A stretch of 25,003 nucleotides of DNA from an uncultured Oscillibacter sp. (GTDB lineage: Bacteria; Bacillota; Clostridia; Oscillospirales; Oscillospiraceae), in contig CAJUTB010000038.1 in NCBI GenBank assembly GCA_910589315.1, forward strand, positions 1 through 25,003, in the 5' to 3' direction. Positions within the stretch are counted from its first letter, which is position 1. Every line of letters begins with the position of its first letter. The notes below the pieces were generated by a model. That model saw only the letters and a list, made by a program, of their open reading frames with translations. It had not been told where the DNA came from and did no database searches. Position numbers and translations under genes: made by a program. Shown piece by piece: positions 1 to 6,235 of the stretch.

Positions 1-4
1 AGAT

Positions 5-81
5 GGCGGCATAGCTCAGTTGGCTAGAGCATACGGTTCATACCCGTAGTGTCCCCGGTTCAAATCCAGGTGCCGCTACCA
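5..81 (+). tRNA. tRNA-Met (CAT), elongator type
   Basis: The full cloverleaf can be drawn: acceptor GGCGGCA (5-11) with TGCCGCT (71-77), anticodon stem TACGG/CCGTA, anticodon CAT at 39-41, and an encoded CCA at 79-81. The anticodon stem lacks the three G-C pairs of initiator tRNA and the first acceptor pair is a G-T wobble, not a C-A mismatch, so this is not the initiator. The sequence resembles Bacillus elongator tRNA-Met as I recall it; an Ile2 tRNA (CAT with lysidine) is the less likely alternative. The T stem (54-58 with 66-70) has one C-A mismatch in the middle. Confidence 0.95.
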
Positions 82-117
82 GATTTCATGGAGCGCCCCA
101 TGGCGCTTCGTGAAATT
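82..117 (+). terminator. Hairpin directly after tRNA-Met
   Basis: A 16-bp stem (82-97 with 102-117, three G-T wobbles) with a four-base loop CCAT abuts the CCA end of tRNA-Met. Only a short T stretch follows, so it may be a weak terminator or a processing hairpin. A second perfect 11-bp stem lies at 152-162 with 167-177, loop CGCA. Otherwise the spacer up to tRNA-Glu contains no gene. Confidence 0.5.
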
Positions 118-151
118 TCCACTCCATCCCCTGCGTCTCTCATCTTCAACT

Positions 152-177
152 CCTCAAAAATCCGCAGATTTTTGAGG
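152..177 (+). repeat. Perfect inverted repeat in tRNA spacer
   Basis: Arms CCTCAAAAATC and GATTTTTGAGG form a perfect 11-bp stem with loop CGCA. It sits midway between tRNA-Met and tRNA-Glu. No U-tract follows the right arm, so a processing or pausing role is as likely as termination. The role is inferred from position only. Confidence 0.5.
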
Positions 178-252
178 AAGGCGGAGAAGAAAGGAGCGGA
201 TATGGAGTTCTCGCTAAAGGCGGGAACGGAATGGAGCGAGTTTCTTCGACGC

Positions 253-327
253 GGCCCGTTGGTCAAGTGGTTAAGACACGGCCCTTTCACGGCTGTAACA
301 TGGGTTCGAATCCCGTACGGGTCACCA
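253..327 (+). tRNA. tRNA-Glu (TTC)
   Basis: Acceptor GGCCCGT (253-259) pairs with ACGGGTC (317-323). The anticodon stem CGGCC/GGCTG flanks loop CTTTCAC with anticodon TTC at 286-288. The T arm contains GTTCGAATCCC and the CCA is encoded at 325-327. It reads GAA/GAG codons. The sequence is close to Bacillus-type tRNA-Glu as recalled. Confidence 0.97.
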
Positions 328-328
328 G

Positions 329-362
329 CCCGTAAGACGCCTGATTAGCGGCGTCTTACGGG
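329..362 (+). repeat. Perfect 13-bp hairpin between tRNA-Glu and tRNA-Val
   Basis: CCCGTAAGACGCC (329-341) is an exact reverse complement of GGCGTCTTACGGG (350-362), with an eight-base loop. It starts two bases after the CCA of tRNA-Glu and ends 11 bases before tRNA-Val. There is no U-tract after it, so it is more like a processing hairpin than a classical terminator. Function is inferred. Confidence 0.6.
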
Positions 363-373
363 AACACATAATT

Positions 374-450
374 GGAGGCTTAGCTCAGCTGGTTAGAGCG
401 CATGCTTCACACGCATGAGGCCACTGGTTCGAGTCCAGTAGTCTCCACCA
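374..450 (+). tRNA. tRNA-Val (CAC)
   Basis: Acceptor GGAGGCT (374-380) pairs with AGTCTCC. The anticodon stem CATGC/GCATG encloses loop TTCACAC with anticodon CAC at 408-410. The T arm is ACTGG/CCAGT around TTCGAGT, and CCA is encoded at 448-450. The gene lies just upstream of a decayed integrase and a repeat, so it is probably the locus used by the former integrative element. Confidence 0.96.
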
Positions 451-453
451 AGG

Positions 454-494
454 AAATCCTTTAGAGCCGCAAGGCTTTAAGGGATTTTTTCTTT
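454..494 (+). terminator. Intrinsic terminator of the tRNA cluster
   Basis: A 15-bp stem (454-468 with 473-487, two G-T wobbles) closed by a GCAA tetraloop is followed by TTTTTTCTTTCT. This is a canonical rho-independent terminator, four bases after the CCA of tRNA-Val. A decayed copy of the same sequence is present near 2144-2180. Confidence 0.85.
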
Positions 495-600
495 CTGTTT
501 GCCGGAAGATTCGGTCCCTGGGATTTCTCGTAATTTGGGGCAATTTCGCATATTTTCGGGCATCGTTGTTGCAAATTTGTTGCAAATTTTTTCGACCGTG
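454..600 (+). repeat. Imperfect direct repeat, copy 1 (candidate att remnant)
   Basis: This stretch matches 2144-2290 imperfectly but in order. Shared blocks include AGAGCC-CAAG-CTTTA, GGGATTTT, CCGGAA-ATT, ATTTCTCGTAATTTGGG and GCAAATTTT. The copy starts in the tRNA-Val terminator and ends where the truncated integrase frame begins. It looks like one border of an old insertion. No intact gene is visible between 451 and 605. Confidence 0.6.
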
Positions 601-605
601 GGTTC

Positions 606-1142
606 TTAACCCGCTCCAGAAGCAGTTTGTTTTCCTGAACGGTCAGAGCCTCTTTCTCCGGCGTTTTCCGTCCCCCCAGGCTTCAACATATTGCTCTCCG
701 GCAATTTTGCTACCAGACCATTTCCCTGGGCAGTATTGAAAGTGCTCCGCAGGTTGATCAGGGCCTTGGACTGTACGGAATTGCTCTTATCGGAAAGTCC
801 AGCCATGATCGCTTGAATCTGTATGGGCGTGATATCCTGAAGGCAGTAATCACCTGCCGCGGGAAGGATATACTGGTTCAGCGCATAGCGAATGGCAATC
901 AGGCTGTTTTCCCGGAGATAGGGCTTCTTGTAAAAATCATACCACATTTGCGCAAAGTGGCCGAAGGTTTCCTCGCTGCAAATATCCACGCCGGCGTTGA
1001 CAAGAATTTGCACTTTCATAACCTTTTCATCCAATTCCGCCTGAGTCTTAGCGCGGAAATACTTCCGGCTGCCATCGGGCATTTGGACCGCTTTGGTAAG
1101 GTATTTGTACTTCTTCGTTTCTTTTGCCGCTTTTGCAGCCAT
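606..1142 (-). pseudogene. Tyrosine-type site-specific integrase, frameshifted and truncated
   Basis: The start is an ATG at 1142 preceded by AAAGGGG. The open frame covers about 178 residues. Residues 1-60 resemble the AP2-like arm-binding region of Tn916/phage integrases (KYLTKAVQMPDGSRKYFRAK). Residues about 60-155 resemble the SAM-like core-binding domain (TFGHFAQMWYDFYK, then ITPIQIQAIMAGL). The frame breaks at a run of six C on the plus strand (672-677). In the shifted frame an integrase-like continuation follows (EKEALTVQENKLLLERVK). The catalytic domain with the Arg-His-Arg-Tyr residues is absent because the sequence runs into the repeat near 600. The product would be inactive. It sits next to tRNA-Val, as typical for integrative elements. 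Confidence 0.8.
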
Positions 1143-1185
1143 AAGACATTCCCCTTTCAATAATGCCTTGCGATACAGTATCTTT

Positions 1186-1214
1186 ATTATACCGCAGTAA
1201 CGAGGGGTCTGCAA
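1186..1214 (-). promoter_or_regulatory. Sigma-A promoter of the integrase remnant
   Basis: On the minus strand TTGCAG (1214-1209) and TATAAT (1191-1186) are separated by exactly 17 bases. Transcription would start near 1179, about 35 bases upstream of the integrase ATG. The promoter seems intact although the gene is broken. Confidence 0.7.
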
Positions 1215-1254
1215 GGAATTATTTTATTTCCCTTTGCCGGTAAAACGCAGCCGC

Positions 1255-1494
1255 TCACTTGATCTGCCACTTCCGGGGCGGAGTCTTAACGGGCTTCCCC
1301 GGCCCCGCAGAGTCCTTGATGTAAAAGGAATTGACCATCAGCAAAGTTTTCTTCTGATTCAGTTCGCTCAGCAGATTGATGAACTCTTCAAAAAAATCCA
1401 CCTTCTCCATGAAGGTCCGGGGGACAAAGTAGAGGTAGCCGGTGATGCTGAGCTTGGTAGCCTCAATGGACCGCAGGTAATTGGAGCAGGAGGA
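1255..1494 (-). pseudogene. Fragment of an unidentified mobile-element protein
   Basis: About 80 residues are open on the minus strand and look protein-like: IEATKLSITGYLYFVPRTFM, then a helix rich in Phe/Glu, then LLMVNSFYIKD. I do not recognise the family. Its orientation and position between the integrase remnant and a coupling-protein fragment suggest it came from the same conjugative element. The N-terminus is lost: the frame runs into the toxin fragment at about 1481-1494. No ribosome binding site is seen, so it is probably not expressed on its own. Confidence 0.4.
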
Positions 1495-1792
1495 CTTGAA
1501 CAAGATCGTGGACTACATCACGTTCCAGCTTCAAAACCCCATTGCCGCTGAAAATCTGGTGGACGCCATTGAGTTCGCGATACAGGAGCGACTGCATTGC
1601 GCGGAGCCCTTTGAACCCTACCGCTCCGCCAAAGAGCGGCAATACCCCTACTACCGCATTCAGGCGCGGAATTTCACGATCTTCTATGTAGTCATTGGCG
1701 ATATCATGGAGGTTCGGCGAATCTTGTACAGCCGCCGGGACCTTAGCAAAATGAGAGGCGGGGCAGAGCCAGGGAGAAGAACAGGGAACTGA
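1481..1792 (+). pseudogene. RelE/ParE-family toxin, N-terminally truncated
   Basis: The protein shows the RelE/ParE pattern: EDLNKIVDYITFQLQNPIAA at residues 4-23, a central FEPYRSAKERQYPYYRI, and the C-terminal strand NFTIFYVVIGDIMEVRRILY followed by SRRDL. These toxins are mRNA interferases or gyrase poisons of type II toxin-antitoxin pairs. Here the first strand is missing, an in-frame stop lies directly upstream, the only start is a TTG without a ribosome binding site, and no antitoxin gene is adjacent. The last dozen residues after SRRDL read into the next fragment. It is therefore most likely a dead remnant inserted backward relative to the surrounding fragments. Confidence 0.65.
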
Positions 1793-1922
1793 GAAAGCGG
1801 TAGGCGCTGTCCTGAGCGGAGATGATAACGAAGTAGACGCAGGGCTTTTGTCCCAGCAGCAGCAAATCGACGTCATGGTTTCGGGTGATGGCATCTACCA
1901 CCTCATCCTGTGGTCCAGATTT
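1743..1922 (-). pseudogene. VirD4/TraG-type coupling protein fragment
   Basis: A 59-residue minus-strand frame reads DAITRNHDVDLLLLGQKPC, then VYFVIISAQDSAYRFLSSLF, then FSLALPRLS before a TAA. This matches, from memory, the central part of type IV coupling proteins (TraG/TraD/VirD4 ATPases) of clostridial conjugative elements, where QDS-RFLSSLFFS is conserved. The Walker motifs are absent and the piece is bounded by a TAG on one side and the toxin remnant on the other. It shows that the element here was once conjugative. Confidence 0.65.
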
Positions 1923-2143
1923 CTACGATACTCTGGCGGAAATAGATGGAAAGAATCCACATAATGTTATAGATCAAAAATTTTCTATAGTTGTATTTGT
2001 AATGGATCAAAATTTCAAATATAATAACGCTAATAAGCTCACAGCTAAAAAAGGTTACTATAATCCTGATAGAATCATTCTTTGCTATGTGTTACGGACC
2101 AAGAACAAGCGAGACTGCATCTTTTTTATCAATACAAGACAGA
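1920..2143 (+). other. AT-rich patch with unrecognised open frame
   Basis: The stretch is visibly richer in A and T than its surroundings. On the plus strand one frame stays open through it and contains HNVIDQKFSIVVFVMDQNF and YYNPDRIILCYVLRTK. I recognise no family, there is no ribosome binding site, and the frame enters the second repeat copy. It may be a fragment of a foreign gene. The call is weak. Confidence 0.25.
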
Positions 2144-2290
2144 TGATTCCCATAGAGCCACAAGTCTTTACGGGATTTTCTGTTTGCATTCGCCGGAAAT
2201 TTTGTATCTCCATATTTCTCGTAATTTGGGATATTGGAGGAAGAATTTCCAGCATCTTTGCTGTAAGACTGCTGCAAATTTTCAAGACGG
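2144..2290 (+). repeat. Imperfect direct repeat, copy 2 (candidate att remnant)
   Basis: This is the decayed partner of 454-600, in the same orientation, with the shared blocks listed for copy 1. It includes a degraded version of the tRNA-Val terminator arm (AGAGCCACAAG, then TTTACGGGATTTT). It marks the far border of the integrase and coupling-protein debris. Confidence 0.55.
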
Positions 2291-2435
2291 ACTACCCCTT
2301 TGTGCCGTAACAGATACAAGGATCTTTTTATAACTTGTGTCTTGAATGGTTGAATAGAACATAAGGCAATCAAGCGCGTCAACATGGCGTCACATCGTCC
2401 ACGGTTAAGCCGCCATAGAAACCAGCAGGAGGCTT

Positions 2436-2513
2436 ATGGATAAAAAGGATATGATTTCAAAGCAAGAATCACTTGCAAAATATAATATGGTAGTTTATAC
2501 TAAAAAATGGTGA
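2436..2513 (+). CDS. Possible 25-residue leader or remnant peptide
   Basis: ATG at 2436 follows CAGGAGGCTT, a good ribosome binding site. The frame encodes 25 residues beginning MDKKDMISKQESLAKYNM and stops at TGA 2511-2513. A second tiny frame (2384-2443) ends overlapping this start. No family is recognised. A strong promoter for the next gene lies within its 3' half, which argues for a remnant of a mobile-element gene rather than a working peptide. Confidence 0.25.
   Translation: MDKKDMISKQESLAKYNMVVYTKKW
2473..2501 (+). promoter_or_regulatory. Sigma-A promoter for the phosphoesterase gene
   Basis: TTGCAA (2473-2478) and TATACT (2496-2501) have a 17-base spacer. The start point would be near 2508, leaving a leader of about 40 bases containing AGAAGGAGG before the ATG at 2550. 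Confidence 0.7.
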
Positions 2514-2549
2514 ACGTGCGGCGCGTTCTGCGTTGCAGAAGGAGGAACT

Positions 2550-3014
2550 ATGAAGCTGCTGGTAATGTCGGATTCCCATGGAAATGTAGCGAATATGCTC
2601 CAAGCCGTACAGCTCGAAAACCCAGACCGCATTCTGCATCTGGGCGATTGCTGGCGCGACGCCCAGCGTCTTCATGACCGCTGTCCGGAGATTCCGCTCG
2701 ATCAGGTCCCCGGCAATTGCGATTTCCGTTCTTCAGAAGCCGCAGAACAGCTCCTGTTTCTGGAAGATAAGCGCGTTTTGATTTGTCACGGGCATACATA
2801 CGGCGTCAAGCAATCCCTGATTTCGGCAGGTCTTGCGGCAGAGGAAAAGAATCTTGATGCCTTTCTGTTTGGCCACACCCACCGCGCGCTCTGCGATTAT
2901 CGCGGCAAAACCCTTTTTCTGAATCCTGGCAGTATTGGAGAATCGCGCGCCTTCTATGCGGTTCTCACCCTGGAAAACGGCAGTCTTGACGGTCGTATTT
3001 GCCCCCTGCCTTGA
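2550..3014 (+). CDS. yfcE: YfcE/MJ0936-family metallophosphoesterase
   Basis: The protein has 154 residues, typical of this calcineurin-like phosphodiesterase family of cytoplasmic enzymes active on phosphodiester substrates in vitro. The metal-binding residues are all visible: D8 and H10 in SDSHG, D33 in LGDC, N56 in GNCD, H80 in CHGH, and H109 and H111 in FGHTH. The asparagine in LNPGS near the C-terminus is also typical. The start is an ATG after AGAAGGAGG. It has its own promoter and is separated from the next gene by about 290 bases with inverted repeats, so it is probably monocistronic. It is the first intact gene after the mobile debris. The physiological substrate cannot be told from sequence. 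Confidence 0.88.
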   Translation: MKLLVMSDSHGNVANMLQAVQLENPDRILHLGDCWRDAQRLHDRCPEIPLDQVPGNCDFRSSEAAEQLLFLEDKRVLICHGHTYGVKQSLISAGLAAEEKNLDAFLFGHTHRALCDYRGKTLFLNPGSIGESRAFYAVLTLENGSLDGRICPLP

Positions 3015-3039
3015 AACACTGCTCCCCGGCCCTCCGGGA

Positions 3040-3069
3040 GGTTCCTTTTTCTCGAGAGAAAAAGGAACC
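3040..3069 (+). repeat. Strong inverted repeat after the phosphoesterase gene
   Basis: GGTTCCTTTTTC (3040-3051) is an exact reverse complement of GAAAAAGGAACC (3058-3069), with a six-base loop. A second smaller palindrome, GAAAAAGAGCTTTTTC, follows at 3070-3085, and a GC-rich one at about 3088-3106. The cluster could form a terminator or be a dispersed intergenic repeat. The rest of 3015-3301 holds no gene that I can support. A weak hairpin before seven T lies at 3164-3187. Confidence 0.6.
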
Positions 3070-3301
3070 GAAAAAGAGCTTTTTCACGCCGCGGCTTCCG
3101 GCGGGCGAAAAAACTTAACATCCTATCCGAAATTCAAGCGTTATTTTTGTATATTCTGCCGATTTTTGCCGGGCGCAAAATTTTTTTGCAATAAAATAAA
3201 ACCCATGTCCCCGATTCCGATACTTACATATGGATCTTGCCCTTACGCATCTGCACGGAAAAACTTGGAAGCGTCCGCTTCCGCACAGAGAAGGTGTTTT
3301 C

Positions 3302-4666
3302 TTGGCGTTCAACACGGCGGCATTTTTGTTTTTCTTTTTCCCGGCAATTTTTATAATTTACCAGCTGATTCCATTCCAGCGCGGCAAAAACGGTTTTTTG
3401 CTTCTGGCCAGTCTGGCGTTTTACACCTGCGGCCAATGGCAAGGTCTGCCCTGTCTTTTGGCCTCCGTTGTTTTGAGCTGGGCGGCGGGAGCGCTTTTGC
3501 CTCGTGCAACGGCAAAAAAATCTCTTTTGACGCTGTTTCTCGCACTTCATCTTTTGATGTTGGGTTCATTTAAGTATCTGAATTTTTTTACCGGCATGGA
3601 TTTCAGCCTTCCCCTTCCGGTAGGCATTTCGTTTTTCACCTTTAAGGCCATGGCCTATACCATAGATGTTTTTCGCGGGGAACCCTCTGCAAAACGCTTT
3701 ACCGATTTGCTTCTTTACCTTTCGTTTTTCCCCCAGGCAGCATCTGGACCCATCTCCCGTTTCGAGCAGTTCTCTGCCCAGTTGAAGGACCGCCCCGGCG
3801 GTAGCGCGCAAACTGCAAACGGCCTCCGGCGTTTTATTGCCGGCTTTGCGAAAAAAGCGTTCATTGCAGGCATGGCGGCCCCCATTGTCAACACCGCCTT
3901 TTCCCTTGGCGGCGATTTGGATTTCCGTCTCGCATGGCTGGGAGCCATTGCGTATACTATTCAGATTTATTTTGATTTCTCCGGTTACAGCGACATGGCC
4001 ATTGGCCTTGGAACCGTCTTTGGGTTCCGCACGTTAGAGAACTTTGAGTATCCCTATACCGCCGCCAGCATTACGGATTTCTGGCGCAGATGGCACATAT
4101 CTCTTTCCTCCTGGTTTCGGGATTACCTGTACATCCCCCTGGGCGGCGGACGCTGCGGAACTTTGCGCAAATGTTTGAATAAACTGATCGTCTTTCTCCT
4201 CTGCGGCCTCTGGCACGGCGCAAACTGGACCTTCGTTCTCTGGGGCGCGTGGCACGGTCTGTTCTCCGCATTGGAAAGCGTTCTCCCCGTTCAGCAATGG
4301 ATAAAGAATTCCCGCTTTACAAAAATCCTGGGCCATATCTATACGCTTTTGGTTGTCTGCCTGGGCTTTGTGATTTTCCGTGCGGCCAGCATCGGAGAGG
4401 CGTTCGCCGTTTTCCGCACCATGTTTACCGGCGGCATAACCCCAGCCGCTACCCTGGCCCTGGAACGTATAGCTCCTGCGGCATGGGTTGCCTTGGCGGC
4501 GGGCGTCATAGGCAGTACGCCGGTGGGACCGCAGCTGAAGAAACGTTTTCATACCGTCCCCGGAGCCCTTGCGGCGTCTTATGCAGCGGCGGCGGTAGTC
4601 TTTGTAGGATGTCTGCTTTCCATGGCGGGCAGCGGCTTTCAGCCGTTTATCTACGCTCAGTTTTGA
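3302..4666 (+). CDS. MBOAT-family O-acyltransferase (AlgI/PatA type)
   Basis: This 454-residue multi-span membrane protein belongs to the MBOAT family that moves acyl groups, usually acetyl, across the membrane for addition to surface polysaccharides. Visible motifs are FNTAAFLFFFFPAIF at the N-terminus, FFPQAASGPISRFEQF, DFSGYSDMAIGLG near residue 225, FWRRWHISLSSWFRDYLYIP with H265, and CGLWHGANW with the likely catalytic H305. I chose the TTG at 3302 because AGAAGG sits seven bases upstream and family members start near this FN-x-x-x-F-L-F-F motif. An upstream ATG at 3230 has no binding site and would add unlike sequence. It is followed nine bases later by its partner gene. It is the first gene of a six-gene cluster. 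Confidence 0.9.
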   Translation: MAFNTAAFLFFFFPAIFIIYQLIPFQRGKNGFLLLASLAFYTCGQWQGLPCLLASVVLSWAAGALLPRATAKKSLLTLFLALHLLMLGSFKYLNFFTGMDFSLPLPVGISFFTFKAMAYTIDVFRGEPSAKRFTDLLLYLSFFPQAASGPISRFEQFSAQLKDRPGGSAQTANGLRRFIAGFAKKAFIAGMAAPIVNTAFSLGGDLDFRLAWLGAIAYTIQIYFDFSGYSDMAIGLGTVFGFRTLENFEYPYTAASITDFWRRWHISLSSWFRDYLYIPLGGGRCGTLRKCLNKLIVFLLCGLWHGANWTFVLWGAWHGLFSALESVLPVQQWIKNSRFTKILGHIYTLLVVCLGFVIFRAASIGEAFAVFRTMFTGGITPAATLALERIAPAAWVALAAGVIGSTPVGPQLKKRFHTVPGALAASYAAAAVVFVGCLLSMAGSGFQPFIYAQF

Positions 4667-4675
4667 GGTGAGCAA

Positions 4676-6064
4676 ATGGAGAAAAAATTTGGATGCACCG
4701 CATTTACTGCGTTTATTTTACTCCTTTGCATGATTCCCTCTTTAGGGATGCTGCTTCCAAAGGAGGAAACGGAAGCAGGCGGAAATCAAGTGATTGCCGC
4801 GACCCCTTCCCTGCGGAACCAAGAGGGGACGCTAAACAAAGCGTATCTCTCCCAGCTTCTGGATTATGTGGAGGATCATCATTTTTTACACCAGAAAATG
4901 ATCACCGCCTGGTCGGCATTAAACGTCAAAACCCTACACACTTCGATTACAAAAGATGTAATTCTCGGAAAAAACAACTGGTTGTATTACGGTGAAACGC
5001 TTTCGGATTATACCGGCGCTGGCCGGATGTCCAACTGGGAGATTTACGCGGCGGCACGAAATCTCGCGCTGGTTGCGGAGTACTGCGAGCAAGCTGGGAT
5101 GCAGTTCCTGTTTACCATCGCGCCGAATAAGAACTCCCTTTACCCGGAAAATATGCCAGAGTTTACCATCCATTCAGGCCCCGGCAATGCGGAGGCCCTG
5201 GGAGCGGCGTTGGAAAAGGAAGGCGTTCCCTATTTGAATTTGTTTGAAGTATTCCGGTCCCAGGATGAAACCCTGTATTTCACACAGGATTCCCACTGGA
5301 ATTCCAAAGGCGCGGCCCTGGCCGCCGACGCCCTCAACGCGGCCTTGAACCGGAAGTCGTCGTATTTTGACGGCCCCTTTGTTCCGGCGGAGGACCACCG
5401 CAGCGATCTGTATGATATGCTCTACCCCGCCGGTCCGGACCTGGAAACCGACCTGAAATACGGCGGTGCGCTGGATTTCACATATGATATGCCCATCCGT
5501 TCGGCGGAAAATCTCACGATCATGACCACCGGAACGGGTTCCGGTTCGCTGTATATGTTCCGGGACTCTTTCGGAAACCTGCTGTATCCCTATTTGGCGG
5601 ACAGTTATGAACATACTCTGTTCTCCCGTTCCGTAGAATTTGACATAGAGCGGGCGGTCATGCAGGAAGCGGATACAGTTGTGATCGAGCTGGTGGAGCG
5701 AAACCTGGACTACCTTCTGCAAAACCTTCCCGTGATCCCTGCACCCAAACGGGAACTGAACGTGACGGACGCAAAGGTTTTGGACGGAATACCCTTCCAA
5801 TACTCACCAGGCGAAAACCAGGGGCCGTCCCCGGTCATTTCCGGAACGCTGCCGGCTCCCCCGGACACAGGTTTCCCGGTATATCTTTACGCAGGCGATT
5901 CCCAAGATGCTTACGAAGTATTTCTGTTGGAAAACAACCGGTTCGCGCTTTATGGTCCTTCTGACAGGTCTGGCGAACTCTCATTGATATATACCTCCGG
6001 CGGGCAGACCGTCCAGGTTCCTTTGCTTCCGCCGTCCGGCCCAATCCTAACGGAGAGTCATTGA
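4676..6064 (+). CDS. AlgX/AlgJ-like SGNH acyltransferase partner (DHHW type)
   Basis: The protein has 462 residues with an N-terminal signal-anchor (FTAFILLLCMIPSLGMLLP), so the rest is outside the membrane. It carries KNNWLYYG, then DSHWNSKGA with D205 and H207, then FRDSFGN with S298. The Asp-x-His to Ser spacing matches the D174-H176-S269 triad of AlgX as I recall it. Such proteins take the acyl group delivered by an MBOAT partner and esterify an exported polysaccharide. The start ATG follows GAGGTGAG that overlaps the stop of the MBOAT gene, so the two are translationally close. The C-terminal 110 residues (after NLPVIPAP) look like a beta-rich domain I do not recognise. The target polymer is unknown. 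Confidence 0.85.
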   Translation: MEKKFGCTAFTAFILLLCMIPSLGMLLPKEETEAGGNQVIAATPSLRNQEGTLNKAYLSQLLDYVEDHHFLHQKMITAWSALNVKTLHTSITKDVILGKNNWLYYGETLSDYTGAGRMSNWEIYAAARNLALVAEYCEQAGMQFLFTIAPNKNSLYPENMPEFTIHSGPGNAEALGAALEKEGVPYLNLFEVFRSQDETLYFTQDSHWNSKGAALAADALNAALNRKSSYFDGPFVPAEDHRSDLYDMLYPAGPDLETDLKYGGALDFTYDMPIRSAENLTIMTTGTGSGSLYMFRDSFGNLLYPYLADSYEHTLFSRSVEFDIERAVMQEADTVVIELVERNLDYLLQNLPVIPAPKRELNVTDAKVLDGIPFQYSPGENQGPSPVISGTLPAPPDTGFPVYLYAGDSQDAYEVFLLENNRFALYGPSDRSGELSLIYTSGGQTVQVPLLPPSGPILTESH

Positions 6065-6121
6065 CTTTTGTAAGTTCTTGCTGAATGCATTTTTATTGTG
6101 TGTACGAGGAGGAAAAACCAT

Positions 6122-6235
6122 ATGAAAAACCGTTTATTGTCCCTTTTGCTAACAGCCGTACTCTTGTTTACCGCCGTTGTGCCGGTCTATGCCGCTGAGG
6201 ATACGGAATCTTCGACCGACGAATGGGGGGGTTAG
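6122..6235 (+). pseudogene. Signal-peptide exon of the SLH protein, out of frame
   Basis: ATG at 6122 follows GAGGAGGAAAAACCAT, an excellent ribosome binding site. The 37 codons encode a classical signal peptide: MKNRLL, a hydrophobic core (LLLTAVLLFTAVV) and the cleavage-type sequence PVYAAED. The frame ends at TAG 6233-6235 immediately after seven G (6225-6231). With eight G the frame would continue directly into the SLH-transglutaminase protein; with six it enters an Arg/Asn-rich frame. This fragment is therefore almost surely the true N-terminus of the next gene. The shift is either slipped-strand phase variation, a real mutation, or a sequencing or assembly error. Confidence 0.8.

Noticed and set aside
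385..585. Minus-strand frame containing LLDSNQWPHACEAC
   Set aside because: This is the antisense translation of tRNA-Val plus its terminator, a common spurious protein in databases.
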